The notes beneath the pieces were generated by a model. The model searched no databases. It saw only the letters and a list, made by a program, of their open reading frames with translations, and was not told the DNA's origin. The translations under genes were made by a program, and so were the position numbers. DNA of 64,000 nt from Bacilli bacterium. Its GTDB lineage: Bacteria > Bacillota_I > Bacilli_A > ML615J-28 > CAG-698. Below, in pieces: positions 43,582 to 54,097 of the stretch. Where the stretch lies: positions 29,041 through 93,040 of the forward strand of contig CAKJYW010000008.1 of NCBI GenBank assembly GCA_918272565.1, written 5' to 3'. How positions within the stretch are numbered: the first letter of the stretch is position 1; every line of letters starts with the position of its first letter.

Positions 43582-44598
43582 ATGATTAAAATATTAGGAG
43601 AACAAAATATCCCTAATCTTCCATGGGAAGATAAACCTGCTAACTGCCCTGGTCCAATATGGCGCTATTCAGGAAACCCTGTTATTAATCGCCATCCAGT
43701 AGATATGATTGCTAGAATCTTTAATAGTGGTGTAATTTATAAAGATGGTAAATTTATCGGTGTATTTCGTGCTGAAACAATTGCTAGCCTTCCTCACTTG
43801 AGAATGGGATATAGTGATGATGGAATTAATTGGAAGATTGATGATCATGAGATTAATTTTGTTGATGAAGATGGTAAACCATACCGTCCATATTATGCTT
43901 ATGACCCAAGACTAGTTAAAGTAGAAGATGCTTATTACATCATTTGGTGTACTGAGTTCTATGGGCCTGCCCTAGGAATTGCCAGAACTTACGACTTTAA
44001 AACTTTTGTAAGACTAGAAAATCCACTCCTTCCATTTAACCGTAATGGAGTGTTATTCCCAAGAAAGATTAATGGAATGTATAAATTAATTAGTAGAGTA
44101 TCAGATAATGGACACACACCATTTGGTGATATCTTTATTTCAGAAAGTCCTGATATGCGTTATTGGGGTAGACATCGTCACGTTATGGAACGTGGTGGTA
44201 ACGGCTGGTGGCAAGGTCTAAAGATCGGTGGAGGACCTGCTCCAATCGAAATTGAAGATGGTTGGTTAATGTTTTATCATGGTGTTATTAATAATTGCAA
44301 TGGCTATGTTTATAGTATCGGTGGAGTAATTTTAGATAAAGATGAACCATCAATCGTTAAATATCGTTGTAAATATTACCTAATGACACCTGAAGCACCT
44401 TATGAAGAAGTGGGATTTGTTCCTAATGTATGCTTCCCATGTACTAGTTTAGTAGATAAAACTACAGGAAGAATTGCTATTTATTATGGTGCAGCTGATA
44501 CTTACTTAGCTTTAGCATTCACAACAGTTGATGAGGTAGTTAAATACATTAAAGAAAATCACGAAGGTGTTGGACGCGACGCTGACTTAGGTAGATAA
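43582..44598 (+). CDS. GH130 mannoside phosphorylase
   Basis: The 338-residue cytoplasmic protein has the five-blade propeller signature of GH130. Landmarks are 'PWEDKPANCPGPIWRYSGNPVI', 'ARIFNSGVIY', 'YYAYDPRLVKVED' (catalytic Asp), 'GNGWWQGLKIGGGPAPIE' and 'YYGAADTYLALA'. The N-terminal tryptophan-rich start resembles subfamilies 1 and 2 (mannosylglucose or beta-1,4-mannooligosaccharide phosphorylases), which release mannose-1-phosphate. It lies in an unbroken series with the mannosidase gene (AAGGAG site, 14-base gap). Confidence 0.9.
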   Translation: MIKILGEQNIPNLPWEDKPANCPGPIWRYSGNPVINRHPVDMIARIFNSGVIYKDGKFIGVFRAETIASLPHLRMGYSDDGINWKIDDHEINFVDEDGKPYRPYYAYDPRLVKVEDAYYIIWCTEFYGPALGIARTYDFKTFVRLENPLLPFNRNGVLFPRKINGMYKLISRVSDNGHTPFGDIFISESPDMRYWGRHRHVMERGGNGWWQGLKIGGGPAPIEIEDGWLMFYHGVINNCNGYVYSIGGVILDKDEPSIVKYRCKYYLMTPEAPYEEVGFVPNVCFPCTSLVDKTTGRIAIYYGAADTYLALAFTTVDEVVKYIKENHEGVGRDADLGR

Positions 44599-44600
44599 TT

Positions 44601-46643
44601 ATGAAACATTATTTGAATAAGATCTTTTGTGTTTTCGTAGTTTTATTTTCGTGTTTTGTTTTAGCATCGTGTGGTGAAAGCTTAATTAGTGCTGAAACTG
44701 ATACATGCTATGTAGGTAGTAGCATAAAACTAGAAGTAAAAAACGAGAATAACGAAGAAGTAATATGGGAAGTAAGCGATAGCGAAATAGCTAGGATTGA
44801 TGATGGCTTACTGACAGGACTAAAAGCAGGAACTGTCACTGTAAAGGTGGCAGTTGGAGAAAAGACAGGAAAGCTTACAATTAAGGTGAAAGAAAAAGTG
44901 GTAGAAAGAGAAACATTATTTTGCGGAAGTAATTTAATAACTGAAAATCCACTTAACCATAATAAAGTGGAATTCGCTTTAGTTGAAAGAAATCCAGGAT
45001 ATATCAAAACTAACTATAATCCATTCGATTATAGTAAATTAAAAGTATATGCGGTATTTAGTTCACCTAATCACGATAGAGATATTGTGGCTATCGGCTT
45101 TTGGTATCGTGATTATGTAATCGTACTTGATAGCAATCTAGCTACAGGTAAGGTAAAAGAAGGAGAACCTGATGGTATGGAATTAGTCAACTTTGTTGGG
45201 GACTATGAATATCGTCTTCGTTTCCAACCTGATCAAGCTGGAACTTGGACTTACAAAGTATATGTTGAATATGATGGTGGAGAAATTACTGAAGAACTTA
45301 ATGGAAGTTTAGAAGTAGCTGAAAGCGCTGAAGATTATAAAGGCTTAATCAAGGTTGATAAATCTAATAATCGTACGTTTATGTATGAAGATGGCACAAC
45401 ATTCATGCCAATCGGTGAAAACATGGGGTGGTGGGCTGATAATTCACGTAAGACTTATGATTATTATGTATGGTTTAATAATGCTAATAAGAACAACATG
45501 AACATCGCAAGAATTTGGATGGCTCCATGGGGATTCTGTTTGCATTGGGGCAAGAGCATGTACGATTTATCAGATAGATTAAATTATGCCGCAAGACTTG
45601 ATAGAGTTATTGAATATGCTGATCAATTCGACATGTATATAATGTTGTGTCTACTTAACCATGGACAGTTTTCAACAGGAGCTGACCCAACATGGAACCA
45701 AAATCCATACAATAAAGAAAATGATGGAATCTTAGCATCACCTGAAGCATTCTTTACTTCAAAAGAAGCGAGGGAAAATTATAAAAACGAACTTTTATAC
45801 ATCATTGGTCGTTATGGATATTCTGATAACATCATGTGTTGGGAACTATTTAATGAAGTTGACTGGACTGACAATGCTAGTTTGAATGCGGTTAACATTA
45901 AGAATTGGCATAAAGAAATGGGCGAATTCATTAAGAGTAATGATTCTTATGGTCACATGGTATCTACATCTTATAAGACTGAGCAAGGAACTAGCTTCAA
46001 CTTAGAAGTTATCGACTTTGCTTGTCCTCATAGCTACGGCTATGCTGGTAAGAATATCTGTGATACTTTGCCTAGTGTTTTAGATAAATTATATCGTCAA
46101 TACGTTAAACCAATTTTGCATGCTGAAATTGGTATCGATTGGCAAAATGGTTATAACAATTATAAACTCGACCCTAAAGGAATCAACCTTCGCCAGAACT
46201 CTTGGGCTGGTATGATGGGTGGAGGTGCTGGTGGTGCCATGAACTGGTGGTGGGATTCATATGTTCATCCATATAATCTATATTATCAATTCAAAGGTGC
46301 TGGTAGCTTTGCAAAGATGATGGATTTAACAGGTAGTGATTACACACAACTTAGAACTCTAAGTGGAGTAGAAAAAAGTAGTGGTGTAGGACTACTAGGT
46401 TATAAGTTCAATAATCGTATTTATGGTTATTTATATGATGTAAATTGGAGCTATTTTAATGAAACAGGAGAATTAGCTGACATCTTCGTTAAAATACCAT
46501 TTACTAATGGAACTTACACTGTAACATTCTATAATGCCACAACAGGCGTAGAATTTAGTTCTAGTGAAGTTAAAGTAACAAATGGAATTATCTCAATAAA
46601 TGTTCCTAAGTTTACTAGTGATGTAGCATTTATCGTAAAATAA
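44601..46643 (+). CDS. GH5-like glycoside hydrolase lipoprotein (putative mannanase)
   Basis: The 680-residue lipoprotein (lipobox 'FVLASCG') has a Big2-type Ig domain (about 32-97), then a DUF5060-like beta domain (about 105-245). A (beta/alpha)8 catalytic domain follows: 'FMPIGENMGWWAD', 'NIARIWMAPWG', acid/base Glu in 'CWELFNEVDW' and nucleophile Glu in 'LHAEIGID'. A C-terminal beta domain ends it. Such architecture occurs in GH5 and related clan A enzymes. It would cut polysaccharide at the cell surface; mannan is inferred from neighbours. It starts 2 bases after the preceding stop. Confidence 0.78.
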   Translation: MKHYLNKIFCVFVVLFSCFVLASCGESLISAETDTCYVGSSIKLEVKNENNEEVIWEVSDSEIARIDDGLLTGLKAGTVTVKVAVGEKTGKLTIKVKEKVVERETLFCGSNLITENPLNHNKVEFALVERNPGYIKTNYNPFDYSKLKVYAVFSSPNHDRDIVAIGFWYRDYVIVLDSNLATGKVKEGEPDGMELVNFVGDYEYRLRFQPDQAGTWTYKVYVEYDGGEITEELNGSLEVAESAEDYKGLIKVDKSNNRTFMYEDGTTFMPIGENMGWWADNSRKTYDYYVWFNNANKNNMNIARIWMAPWGFCLHWGKSMYDLSDRLNYAARLDRVIEYADQFDMYIMLCLLNHGQFSTGADPTWNQNPYNKENDGILASPEAFFTSKEARENYKNELLYIIGRYGYSDNIMCWELFNEVDWTDNASLNAVNIKNWHKEMGEFIKSNDSYGHMVSTSYKTEQGTSFNLEVIDFACPHSYGYAGKNICDTLPSVLDKLYRQYVKPILHAEIGIDWQNGYNNYKLDPKGINLRQNSWAGMMGGGAGGAMNWWWDSYVHPYNLYYQFKGAGSFAKMMDLTGSDYTQLRTLSGVEKSSGVGLLGYKFNNRIYGYLYDVNWSYFNETGELADIFVKIPFTNGTYTVTFYNATTGVEFSSSEVKVTNGIISINVPKFTSDVAFIVK

Positions 46644-46653
46644 GGTGAATAAA

Positions 46654-47667
46654 ATGTGTGCATTTAGATTAAAAAAATATGAAAATAATCCTATTTTAAA
46701 ACCAAACCCTAAAAACCAATGGGAAGAACTAGTTGTTTGTAACCCTGCTGCTTGGTATGAAGATGGTACTTTCTATCTTTTATACCGTGCTGCTGGTAAT
46801 GATAGAGATCATTTCATTTATTTAGGACTCGCAACATCAACTGATGGATTTAACTTTACAAGAAAGTTTGATAAACCAGTTTTAGCTCCAACTCCTAATA
46901 ATTATGATAGTGGTTGTTGCGAAGACCCAAGACTTGTAAAGTTTGATAATGAATTTTTCTTAACTTACGCTTACCGTCCATGGGCTCCAGGTCAATACTG
47001 GAAGGAAGATAAAAAAGTCACAATTGATTTACCAATGAATGACTATTTACCTACTGGACTTAGATGGAATGTTAGTCAAACTGCTCTAGCAATTTCTCCT
47101 GATTTAGTTCACTGGAAAAAGCTAGGAAGAATTACTAAATATGATTCTGATAATCGTGATGTAATCTTATTCCCTGAAAAAATAAATGGGAAATTTGTTC
47201 GTTTTGAACGTCCTATGGAAGCATATGGTCCTGAGTATGGATGCGATGTTCCATCAATGTGGATCAATTATTCTGATAATTGTGTTGATTGGGGTGAAGC
47301 AAAACTGTTCTTAACTCCTAAAAACCCTTGGGAGATGAAGAAGATTGGAGGATCAACTCCACCTCTAAGGACAAAAGACGGATGGTTAGTTTTATATCAT
47401 GGCGTTTCTCCAGTCGATGATTTGTATCGAGTAGGAGCCTTACTTCTTGATATAAATAATCCTGAGGTAATCTTAGGACAGTTAAAAGACTATATCTTAG
47501 AACCAACTGAAAAATATGAAACAGAAGGGTTCTATAGTGGATGTACATTCCCAACAGGAAATGTAATTGTTGGAGACACATTATATGTTTATTATGGTGG
47601 CGCTGACAGATTCTGTTGCGTTGCCACATGTAGCGTTAGTGAATTAATTAAAGAGATAAAGAAGTAA
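46654..47667 (+). CDS. Second GH130 family enzyme (phosphorylase or mannosidase)
   Basis: The 337-residue cytoplasmic protein has a GH130 propeller: 'ENNPILKPNP', 'NPAAWYEDGTFYLLYRA', 'GCCEDPRLVKFDNEFFLTYA', 'MWINYSDNCVDWGEAK' and 'YYGGADRFCCVATC'. It clearly differs from the other GH130 copy (low similarity, no N-terminal Trp-rich start), so it belongs to another subfamily with a different linkage or a hydrolytic mechanism. The ATG at 46654 follows AAGGTG; a GTG at 46645 is part of that site. Confidence 0.85.
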   Translation: MCAFRLKKYENNPILKPNPKNQWEELVVCNPAAWYEDGTFYLLYRAAGNDRDHFIYLGLATSTDGFNFTRKFDKPVLAPTPNNYDSGCCEDPRLVKFDNEFFLTYAYRPWAPGQYWKEDKKVTIDLPMNDYLPTGLRWNVSQTALAISPDLVHWKKLGRITKYDSDNRDVILFPEKINGKFVRFERPMEAYGPEYGCDVPSMWINYSDNCVDWGEAKLFLTPKNPWEMKKIGGSTPPLRTKDGWLVLYHGVSPVDDLYRVGALLLDINNPEVILGQLKDYILEPTEKYETEGFYSGCTFPTGNVIVGDTLYVYYGGADRFCCVATCSVSELIKEIKK

Positions 47668-47683
47668 AGGAGGCTTTAACTAA

Positions 47684-49183
47684 ATGAAAAATCTTTTAAA
47701 CAATTTTAAGAAACTTTTTGCTCTTTGTATGGTAGCTTTAGTGCTTGTGGCACTAGTTGGTTGTGGTGGAAATAAACCAGATGGTGGAAAAGACCCTGGT
47801 GGAAAAGATCCTAAACAAAATGAGAACGAATTATTCTGGGATGCTGATGGAAATGGTACTCCAGATTGGCAAGAAAAAGAAATTACTTTGCGTTATGCCA
47901 CATGGCAATACAATAACCCAGAGGCAGTTACAATTGATACTTTATTAATTGATGAATTCATGAAGAAATATCCAAATATTCATGTTGAAATGCAAATTGT
48001 TGGTGAAGATACTGAATGGGAAACAAACCTACTAGCATTAATGGAAACTGAAGATTTACCAGATGTATTCCTAGTAAACCGTTTAGAAAACATCTTAAGT
48101 TATAACATTTTAGCAGATTTAACTGATTTCTTTAATCATGATGAAGATGCTGATTACATTTTCGAAAGTGTTAGAGATTTAGGTATTTATAAAGGCAAAC
48201 GTTATGTTGTACCTACATTCATTTATCCTGAAATTTGGCTAGTTAATAAAGATTTACTTGCTGAATGTAACATTGAAGCTCCTGGATATGACTGGACTTG
48301 GGATCAAATGGAATCAATTGCTAAAGCAGTATATAACGCAAGAGGAACTGTTCATACAATTGGTATTTATGGATCTGATCAATATTATTTTGAACTTCCT
48401 AAGATCATGAAGATGGCAACTGATTCTGAGGCCGGAAGCAAGTGGCTAGGATATGGATATGATGGAACTAAGTTCAACTTTGATGATGACGCTTATATTA
48501 GAGCAGTTAGTAAATTAGAAACTGCTTTAGCTGAAGGTTGGTTGGTTAACCAACTTGATGAAGAAACTCTAATGGAATACTATGGATCAGTTAGTGATCC
48601 TCGTTATAGTGGACAAGTTGCTATTTGGCGTCAACCTTCATGGGAATTCAAAGATCATGCGGCTGACTTACAATTTGAGTGGGATGTATATCCTGGTCCA
48701 AGTGGTGTTACAGGTGGAAATACTGACATCGCTGGTGTAAGTAACTTGTGTGAAAACAAAGCAGCTGCTTATCAACTACTTAAGTGGATGAGCTTTGGTC
48801 AAGATGGTATGATTACTAGATACGCTTTATATGATCAATATGGTGATGAATTATATGTTTCTGCTAACAACTATCCTTATCCAGTAGTTGACTATGGTAT
48901 CAATGGTGCTGGTGTTAACGAAATTTGGGATAACATTCCTTACACTCAAACAGCTGATGGTTATGGTGCTCCTGAATTTGTTGAGTCATTAAGAAATGGT
49001 GCAATCAAAGCTAATAAGGAAGTTATTGGTTGGGATGCAGCAGAAAATACATTCAAAGAATACATTTATCAAATCGTTATGGAAGGTGCACAATACACAG
49101 CACTTTATCCAACAATCCAAGAAGCTGCTGATTTAGCTCTAAAACAAAAGAGAGAAGCAGTTGATTCTATGGTTGGTCAATAA
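47684..49183 (+). CDS. ABC transporter sugar-binding lipoprotein (family 1)
   Basis: The 499-residue lipoprotein has 'VALVGCGG' lipobox and a Gly/Lys/Asp/Pro linker (about 28-45). A short 'DADGNGTPDWQEKE' segment resembling a calcium-binding dockerin-like/TSP3 repeat precedes the bacterial extracellular solute-binding protein 1 fold ('LADLTDFFN', 'WLVNKDLL', 'GQVAIWRQPSW', 'AAYQLLKWMSFGQ'). It should capture mannooligosaccharides for the permeases downstream. It is preceded by an AAAGGAGG ribosome site, suggesting high expression, as usual for binding proteins. Confidence 0.9.
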   Translation: MKNLLNNFKKLFALCMVALVLVALVGCGGNKPDGGKDPGGKDPKQNENELFWDADGNGTPDWQEKEITLRYATWQYNNPEAVTIDTLLIDEFMKKYPNIHVEMQIVGEDTEWETNLLALMETEDLPDVFLVNRLENILSYNILADLTDFFNHDEDADYIFESVRDLGIYKGKRYVVPTFIYPEIWLVNKDLLAECNIEAPGYDWTWDQMESIAKAVYNARGTVHTIGIYGSDQYYFELPKIMKMATDSEAGSKWLGYGYDGTKFNFDDDAYIRAVSKLETALAEGWLVNQLDEETLMEYYGSVSDPRYSGQVAIWRQPSWEFKDHAADLQFEWDVYPGPSGVTGGNTDIAGVSNLCENKAAAYQLLKWMSFGQDGMITRYALYDQYGDELYVSANNYPYPVVDYGINGAGVNEIWDNIPYTQTADGYGAPEFVESLRNGAIKANKEVIGWDAAENTFKEYIYQIVMEGAQYTALYPTIQEAADLALKQKREAVDSMVGQ

Positions 49184-49241
49184 TTAATAATAGAATATAA
49201 AAACAAAACAATTAAAGTAAAAAAAGAAAGAGGTATTCAGT

Positions 49242-52220
49242 ATGAAACTAAGACTGAAATTTATCTCAATTAAATATCTAAAAAGAATAATTATTGTCGT
49301 TTTAGCTTTGGTTTTATTCTTACCGATAGTTGACTTTAGCGCAAAAGACGATAAAGATCTTGATACTTCTTCATTTAGAGAGACAGCTTATTATCAAACA
49401 TTAAATAGACTTTCTAAAACTAATAAAAAGATTAAATTAGATGAAAAAGAGTTTAGTGTTGGCGATGATATGGTTGTGGCTATGAATCCAACTATTAGTT
49501 ACATTGCTAATGAAGATGGAACTGCAGCTCTAGTTGATATTAATCAAAGCTTTACTATTTCAATAGAAGTAGCAAAGAAGGGACTATATCATATTGGTAT
49601 GGAATATCGCCTCGCAGAGTCATTTGATGATGAGCCTTATATCGAGATTAAGGTTAATGACGCTATTCCATACAATGAAGCAAGTGAATTACCACTTGAA
49701 GTAATGTGGGCGTTAGAAGAAAGAGAAGAGGAGAAGCGTTATAACAGTTATGGTAACGAACTTCTTCCTTACTCTGTATCTATTGATAAAGCTTATAAAT
49801 ATTATTTTGATGATGTCAATGCACGTTATGCTGAGCCATATTATTTCTGCTTAAATGAAGGAACAAATCTAATTACTATCACTTCTTTAACTCATGTACT
49901 AGAAATAGAAAAGTTCTTTGTTAAGGGATATGAAGAACTAGATAGTTATGCTTCATATATTAGTAAAAATAGTGGTAATAAAGCATCAGGATATTTAACT
50001 ATCGAAGGTGAAACATTTAAGACTAAGAATGACATTGAAATCAAATCAGCATATTACAAAGATCCAAGAATGACTCCTTCAGCTTATAAGAATACTGTTT
50101 TAAATATGGTTGATGGTTCATCATCAAGTAGAGGTGGAACAAGTTATTCTTATGATATTGAAGTAGAAGAAAGTGGATTATATGCTTTAACATTCAAATA
50201 TCTTCAAAATAGCCTAAAAGGCTTGAATGCGATGAAGAATATTTATATCAATGGAGAGATTCCATTTGAAGAGTTTATTGGGGTAAAGTTCCCTGAAGCT
50301 CAAAGGTGGAGTAACTACACTGTAGCTGATGATGAGGGAAATCCTTATTATGTATATTTTGAAAAGGGAAAGACTTATACAATTACCATTGAAACAAGCC
50401 TAGCTCGTTATAATGATTATATTCAAGAGTTGTATGCGGTAATGGATGGTATTAATAATTTAGGTTTATTAATATCTTCAATTACTGGTTCCTCATCAAA
50501 TGCTTATAATGATTGGAATATCTTGAAATATATTCCAGATTTAATTGAAACATTAGAAGGATACGCTGATAGAGTTGATGCGGTTTACGATTCAATCAAT
50601 GCGATGAATAGTAATTCGAAAGAAGCTAGTGAAATCCAAACATTACACAATGCTTCTAAACTCTTACGTAAATTATGTAAGAGACCAAATAGTATTCATC
50701 TAAAGCTTAACCAACTTAACTCAGGAAGTGGTTCAAGCTATCAACTAATTGGTAATGCTATTGGTACATTACTAACTCAACCAGTTAGCTTTGACTGCAT
50801 GTATTTATCAGATGGTGAAGCTAAGCTTCCAAGAGCTAAATCAAACATCTTTGAGCGTATGTGGTTTAGTACTAAATCATTCTTCTATTCATTCTTTGAT
50901 ACTAGATATAAGGTCTCAGCAAATGCTAATGATGATGTGCTTGAAGTTTGGATTGCGCAATCAACTCTATATCTAGATATCTTACAAAACATGGTTGATG
51001 ATGAATATACGGCAAAGACTGGTCAAAAAGTTAAGCTTAGTATCTTACCATCAACACAAAAGATCGTTTTAAACAATGCCACAAAGACTAACCCAGATTT
51101 AGTTCTATCAATCGATAGCTGGGAGCCTTATAGCTATGCTCTACGTGGCATTTTACAAGACTTGAAAGAGTTCCCTGATTTTGATGAGGTAACTAAGAAC
51201 ATCTACGCTAACTGTTTCACACCAGTTATTTGTAAAGATGGAGTTTATGCGATTCCTGAAACTCAAGGTATGTTCATGATGTTCTATCGTAAGGACATCT
51301 TAGATTATCTTGATTTAGATGTTCCATCTACTTGGGATGATGTTTTGAAGATGCTTCCTATTTTACAAAGCTATCAGATGAACTTCTATCACCCTCTTGG
51401 AGCTGATTCAACATATAAGAACTTTAGTGCTACAACTCAGTTTATCTATCTCTTTGGTGGAGAAGTGTTTACTGAAACAGGTGTCACAACAACTGTTGAT
51501 ACTGAAGAAGTAATTAGCGCTATCGCTTATATGACTGATTTATTTAATGTTTATAATTTACCACTTCAAGTTTCTAATTTCTTTGAACATTTTAGAAGTG
51601 GTACACTTCCAATTGGTATTGGAACAATCGACATGTACTTACAACTTAAATATGCTTCTCCAGAATTAACTGGACAATGGGGCATTTCACCAATTCCTGG
51701 ATTTGATACCGATGGCGATGGTGAAGTTGAACGTTGGACTACCGCCTATGGTAAGAGTTCAATTATGTTTAAGAATTCTAATATGAAAGAAGAAGCATGG
51801 GAATTCTTAAAGTGGTGGCATTCAACTGACACACAAGTTGAATATTTACAAAATATTCAAATGCGTCTAGGTGAAAAATATTTAGTAATTCCTGCAAACG
51901 TTGAATCATTAAAACGTAGCCCTTGGGATAGAGAAATCAAAGAACAAGTAGCCTTAGCTGCTAAGTGGAGTAGAATCCCTGCAGTTTTACCTGGTAGCTA
52001 TGTTGTTGAGAGGGAATTATCTAATATTTGGAATAAAGTTGTAATTGATAGAATGGATGTTAGGGTAGCTGTCAGTGAATCTGTCGACAAGATGAACAGA
52101 GAGCTCTACCGTAAATATAGAGAGTTCGGATTTGTGGAAGAAGGAACAACAAATTCTAACTATATCGTACCAAATAACTCAAATATCAGTAGATGGGTAA
52201 GAGGAAGACAAGATGAATAA
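49242..52220 (+). CDS. Very large solute-binding protein with N-terminal carbohydrate-binding-like domains
   Basis: The 992-residue protein has a basic N-terminus and one hydrophobic stretch (about 13-33) without a lipobox Cys, so it is either membrane-anchored or cut after 'DFSA'. Two beta jelly-roll segments (about 85-235 and 245-390) contain 'SFTISIEVAKKGLYHIGMEY'- and 'ESGLYALTFKYLQNS'-type motifs of CBM-like modules. A helical linker (about 395-530) and a family 1 solute-binding domain (about 560-960: 'TNPDLVLSIDSWEPYSY', 'ETQGMFMMFYRKDIL', 'VPSTWDDVLKMLP', 'EEAWEFLKWW') follow. It overlaps the permease gene by 8 bases and probably works with it. Confidence 0.82.
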   Translation: MKLRLKFISIKYLKRIIIVVLALVLFLPIVDFSAKDDKDLDTSSFRETAYYQTLNRLSKTNKKIKLDEKEFSVGDDMVVAMNPTISYIANEDGTAALVDINQSFTISIEVAKKGLYHIGMEYRLAESFDDEPYIEIKVNDAIPYNEASELPLEVMWALEEREEEKRYNSYGNELLPYSVSIDKAYKYYFDDVNARYAEPYYFCLNEGTNLITITSLTHVLEIEKFFVKGYEELDSYASYISKNSGNKASGYLTIEGETFKTKNDIEIKSAYYKDPRMTPSAYKNTVLNMVDGSSSSRGGTSYSYDIEVEESGLYALTFKYLQNSLKGLNAMKNIYINGEIPFEEFIGVKFPEAQRWSNYTVADDEGNPYYVYFEKGKTYTITIETSLARYNDYIQELYAVMDGINNLGLLISSITGSSSNAYNDWNILKYIPDLIETLEGYADRVDAVYDSINAMNSNSKEASEIQTLHNASKLLRKLCKRPNSIHLKLNQLNSGSGSSYQLIGNAIGTLLTQPVSFDCMYLSDGEAKLPRAKSNIFERMWFSTKSFFYSFFDTRYKVSANANDDVLEVWIAQSTLYLDILQNMVDDEYTAKTGQKVKLSILPSTQKIVLNNATKTNPDLVLSIDSWEPYSYALRGILQDLKEFPDFDEVTKNIYANCFTPVICKDGVYAIPETQGMFMMFYRKDILDYLDLDVPSTWDDVLKMLPILQSYQMNFYHPLGADSTYKNFSATTQFIYLFGGEVFTETGVTTTVDTEEVISAIAYMTDLFNVYNLPLQVSNFFEHFRSGTLPIGIGTIDMYLQLKYASPELTGQWGISPIPGFDTDGDGEVERWTTAYGKSSIMFKNSNMKEEAWEFLKWWHSTDTQVEYLQNIQMRLGEKYLVIPANVESLKRSPWDREIKEQVALAAKWSRIPAVLPGSYVVERELSNIWNKVVIDRMDVRVAVSESVDKMNRELYRKYREFGFVEEGTTNSNYIVPNNSNISRWVRGRQDE

Positions 52221-53133
52221 AGTAGAAGTTATTCATGGAAACAAGAAGAAAAAAATAAGATTTAATTCTGCATATTTGTTTATTGGACCTTATGCAATTA
52301 TCTTCTTAATATTCGTCGTCCTTTTAATAGTAATTTCCTTCTTACTATCATTTACATATTATGACGGAGTTAATATGCCAAGGTTTGTTGGCTTATCTAA
52401 CTACGTAACCTTATTTACACAAGATTTAGATTTCATGCAATCAGCTTTGCCTAATACAATTAAGTATGCCTTAATTGTTGGGCCAGTTGGTTATATGATG
52501 GCATTCTTCTTGGCTTGGGTTTTAGCTCAACTTCCAAGAAGATTTAGAAATGTTGCTGCAATTATCCTTTACAGCCCATCACTTACTGGTAGTGTTTTAA
52601 TATCAGTAGTATGGAAAGCAATGTTTAGTGGTGATAGCCGTGGTTATATTAACTATCTACTTTTAAACTGGGGAATAACAAACGAACCTTTACAATTCTT
52701 ACAAGACAAAACAACAATTTTCATTATTATGGTATTTGTTGGATTGTGGAGTAGTATGGGTATCGGCTTCCTTGCAATGTTATCAGGTATTCTAAATACC
52801 AATAGAGACATGTACGAAGCTGCTTATGTTGATGGACTTAAGAATAGATTCCAAGAAGTAATCTATATTACAATTCCATCAATGAAACCACAAATGATGT
52901 TCGGTGCTGTAATGGCAATTGTTGGTACATTTAATTCAGCGGGACTTGCTAGTGCCCTAACTGGTGCTAGTCCGACCCCACAACTTGCTGGTTGGTTGAT
53001 AAGCGACCACATGCAAGATTACGCCTTTAGTAGGATGGAAATGGGATACGCCTCAAGCTTATCAGTTGTATTACTGATGTTAGTTCTTGTATTCTATTTC
53101 GCAGCAAACCATTTCTTCAGATCGGATGATTAA
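52213..53133 (+). CDS. Carbohydrate ABC transporter permease (MalF type), first pair
   Basis: The 306-residue protein has six predicted membrane helices and the cytoplasmic EAA loop '[25 protein letters not shown]' in general form (EAAxxDG then IxxPxxxP). It pairs with the next gene to make the channel of a carbohydrate importer. The ATG lies within the end of the 992-residue binding protein gene. No ATPase gene is in the window, so a shared multi-sugar ATPase such as MsmX is assumed. Confidence 0.93.
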   Translation: MNKVEVIHGNKKKKIRFNSAYLFIGPYAIIFLIFVVLLIVISFLLSFTYYDGVNMPRFVGLSNYVTLFTQDLDFMQSALPNTIKYALIVGPVGYMMAFFLAWVLAQLPRRFRNVAAIILYSPSLTGSVLISVVWKAMFSGDSRGYINYLLLNWGITNEPLQFLQDKTTIFIIMVFVGLWSSMGIGFLAMLSGILNTNRDMYEAAYVDGLKNRFQEVIYITIPSMKPQMMFGAVMAIVGTFNSAGLASALTGASPTPQLAGWLISDHMQDYAFSRMEMGYASSLSVVLLMLVLVFYFAANHFFRSDD

Positions 53134-53135
53134 TC

Positions 53136-54089
53136 ATGCAAAAAGATCTAGAAAAAGAGAACAAGAAACTCTTAAAAGTTAAGAAGAAAATGGCTGCTAA
53201 AGAGAGAAGAAGAAAGAGGCCTTCTTACTTTGGCGCAATGATTGATCCGAAGAGATTCCACCCAAGTCAAATCAAATTCTATTTGATTTTGCTTCCGGTT
53301 TTGGTAATCACTGTTCTACCAATATTATTCACAATATCTCATGCATTTAAGCCTGTTGAAGAACTTTATGCTTATCCTCCTAGATTCTTCGCTAGAAGAT
53401 TTAGTTTTGATAACTATAGAGCTTTAATTAGTGCTGCATCGCAAACAGATATTCCATTTGGTAGATATTTATTCAATAGTATTTTAGTTAGTATTGCTGT
53501 TATATTCTTATCTTTATTATTAAGTAGTTTGGCAGCCTTTGCGTTTACTTACTTAAAGTTTAAAGGAAAGAAATTCCTTTATGCAGCAAACCAACTAGCG
53601 ATTATGTTTATTGCGATTGCGGTTGCGGTTCCAAGGTTTATGATTATTACATACTTAGGAATATCAAATACTTATCTTGCTCACATCATTCCACTTATTG
53701 CGATGCCGGTAGGTATATTCCTTCTTAAACAGTTTATGGAACAGATTCCAAAGGAACTAAACGAAGCTGCAATCATCGATGGTGCATCTAGATGGCAAGT
53801 ATACTGGCATGTAACACTTCCTATGGTTAAACCAGCCCTAGCAACTGTTGCTATCCTTGCTTTCCAAATTGTATGGAATAACGTTGAAACTTCAAGCCTT
53901 TATATCATTGATGAAGCATTAAAGACAATGCCATATTATTTTGGAACTTTAACTCTTGCCACAAGTTCAATTGCGGCTCAAGGTATTCAAGCTGCCGCAA
54001 GTCTTATTATATTTATGCCTAACTTGATTTTGTTCATCATCTTACAAAAGAATGTTATGAACACTATGGCATATTCTGGTATTAAGTAG
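53136..54089 (+). CDS. Carbohydrate ABC transporter permease (MalG type), first pair
   Basis: The 317-residue protein has a Lys/Arg-rich N-terminal tail (about 1-35) before six membrane helices, and an EAA motif '[20 protein letters not shown]' typical of the MalG side. It starts 2 bases after the MalF-type gene. The long basic tail is unusual for a MalG protein, but no motif is recognised in it. Confidence 0.93.
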   Translation: MQKDLEKENKKLLKVKKKMAAKERRRKRPSYFGAMIDPKRFHPSQIKFYLILLPVLVITVLPILFTISHAFKPVEELYAYPPRFFARRFSFDNYRALISAASQTDIPFGRYLFNSILVSIAVIFLSLLLSSLAAFAFTYLKFKGKKFLYAANQLAIMFIAIAVAVPRFMIITYLGISNTYLAHIIPLIAMPVGIFLLKQFMEQIPKELNEAAIIDGASRWQVYWHVTLPMVKPALATVAILAFQIVWNNVETSSLYIIDEALKTMPYYFGTLTLATSSIAAQGIQAAASLIIFMPNLILFIILQKNVMNTMAYSGIK

Positions 54090-54097
54090 GTGATAAA

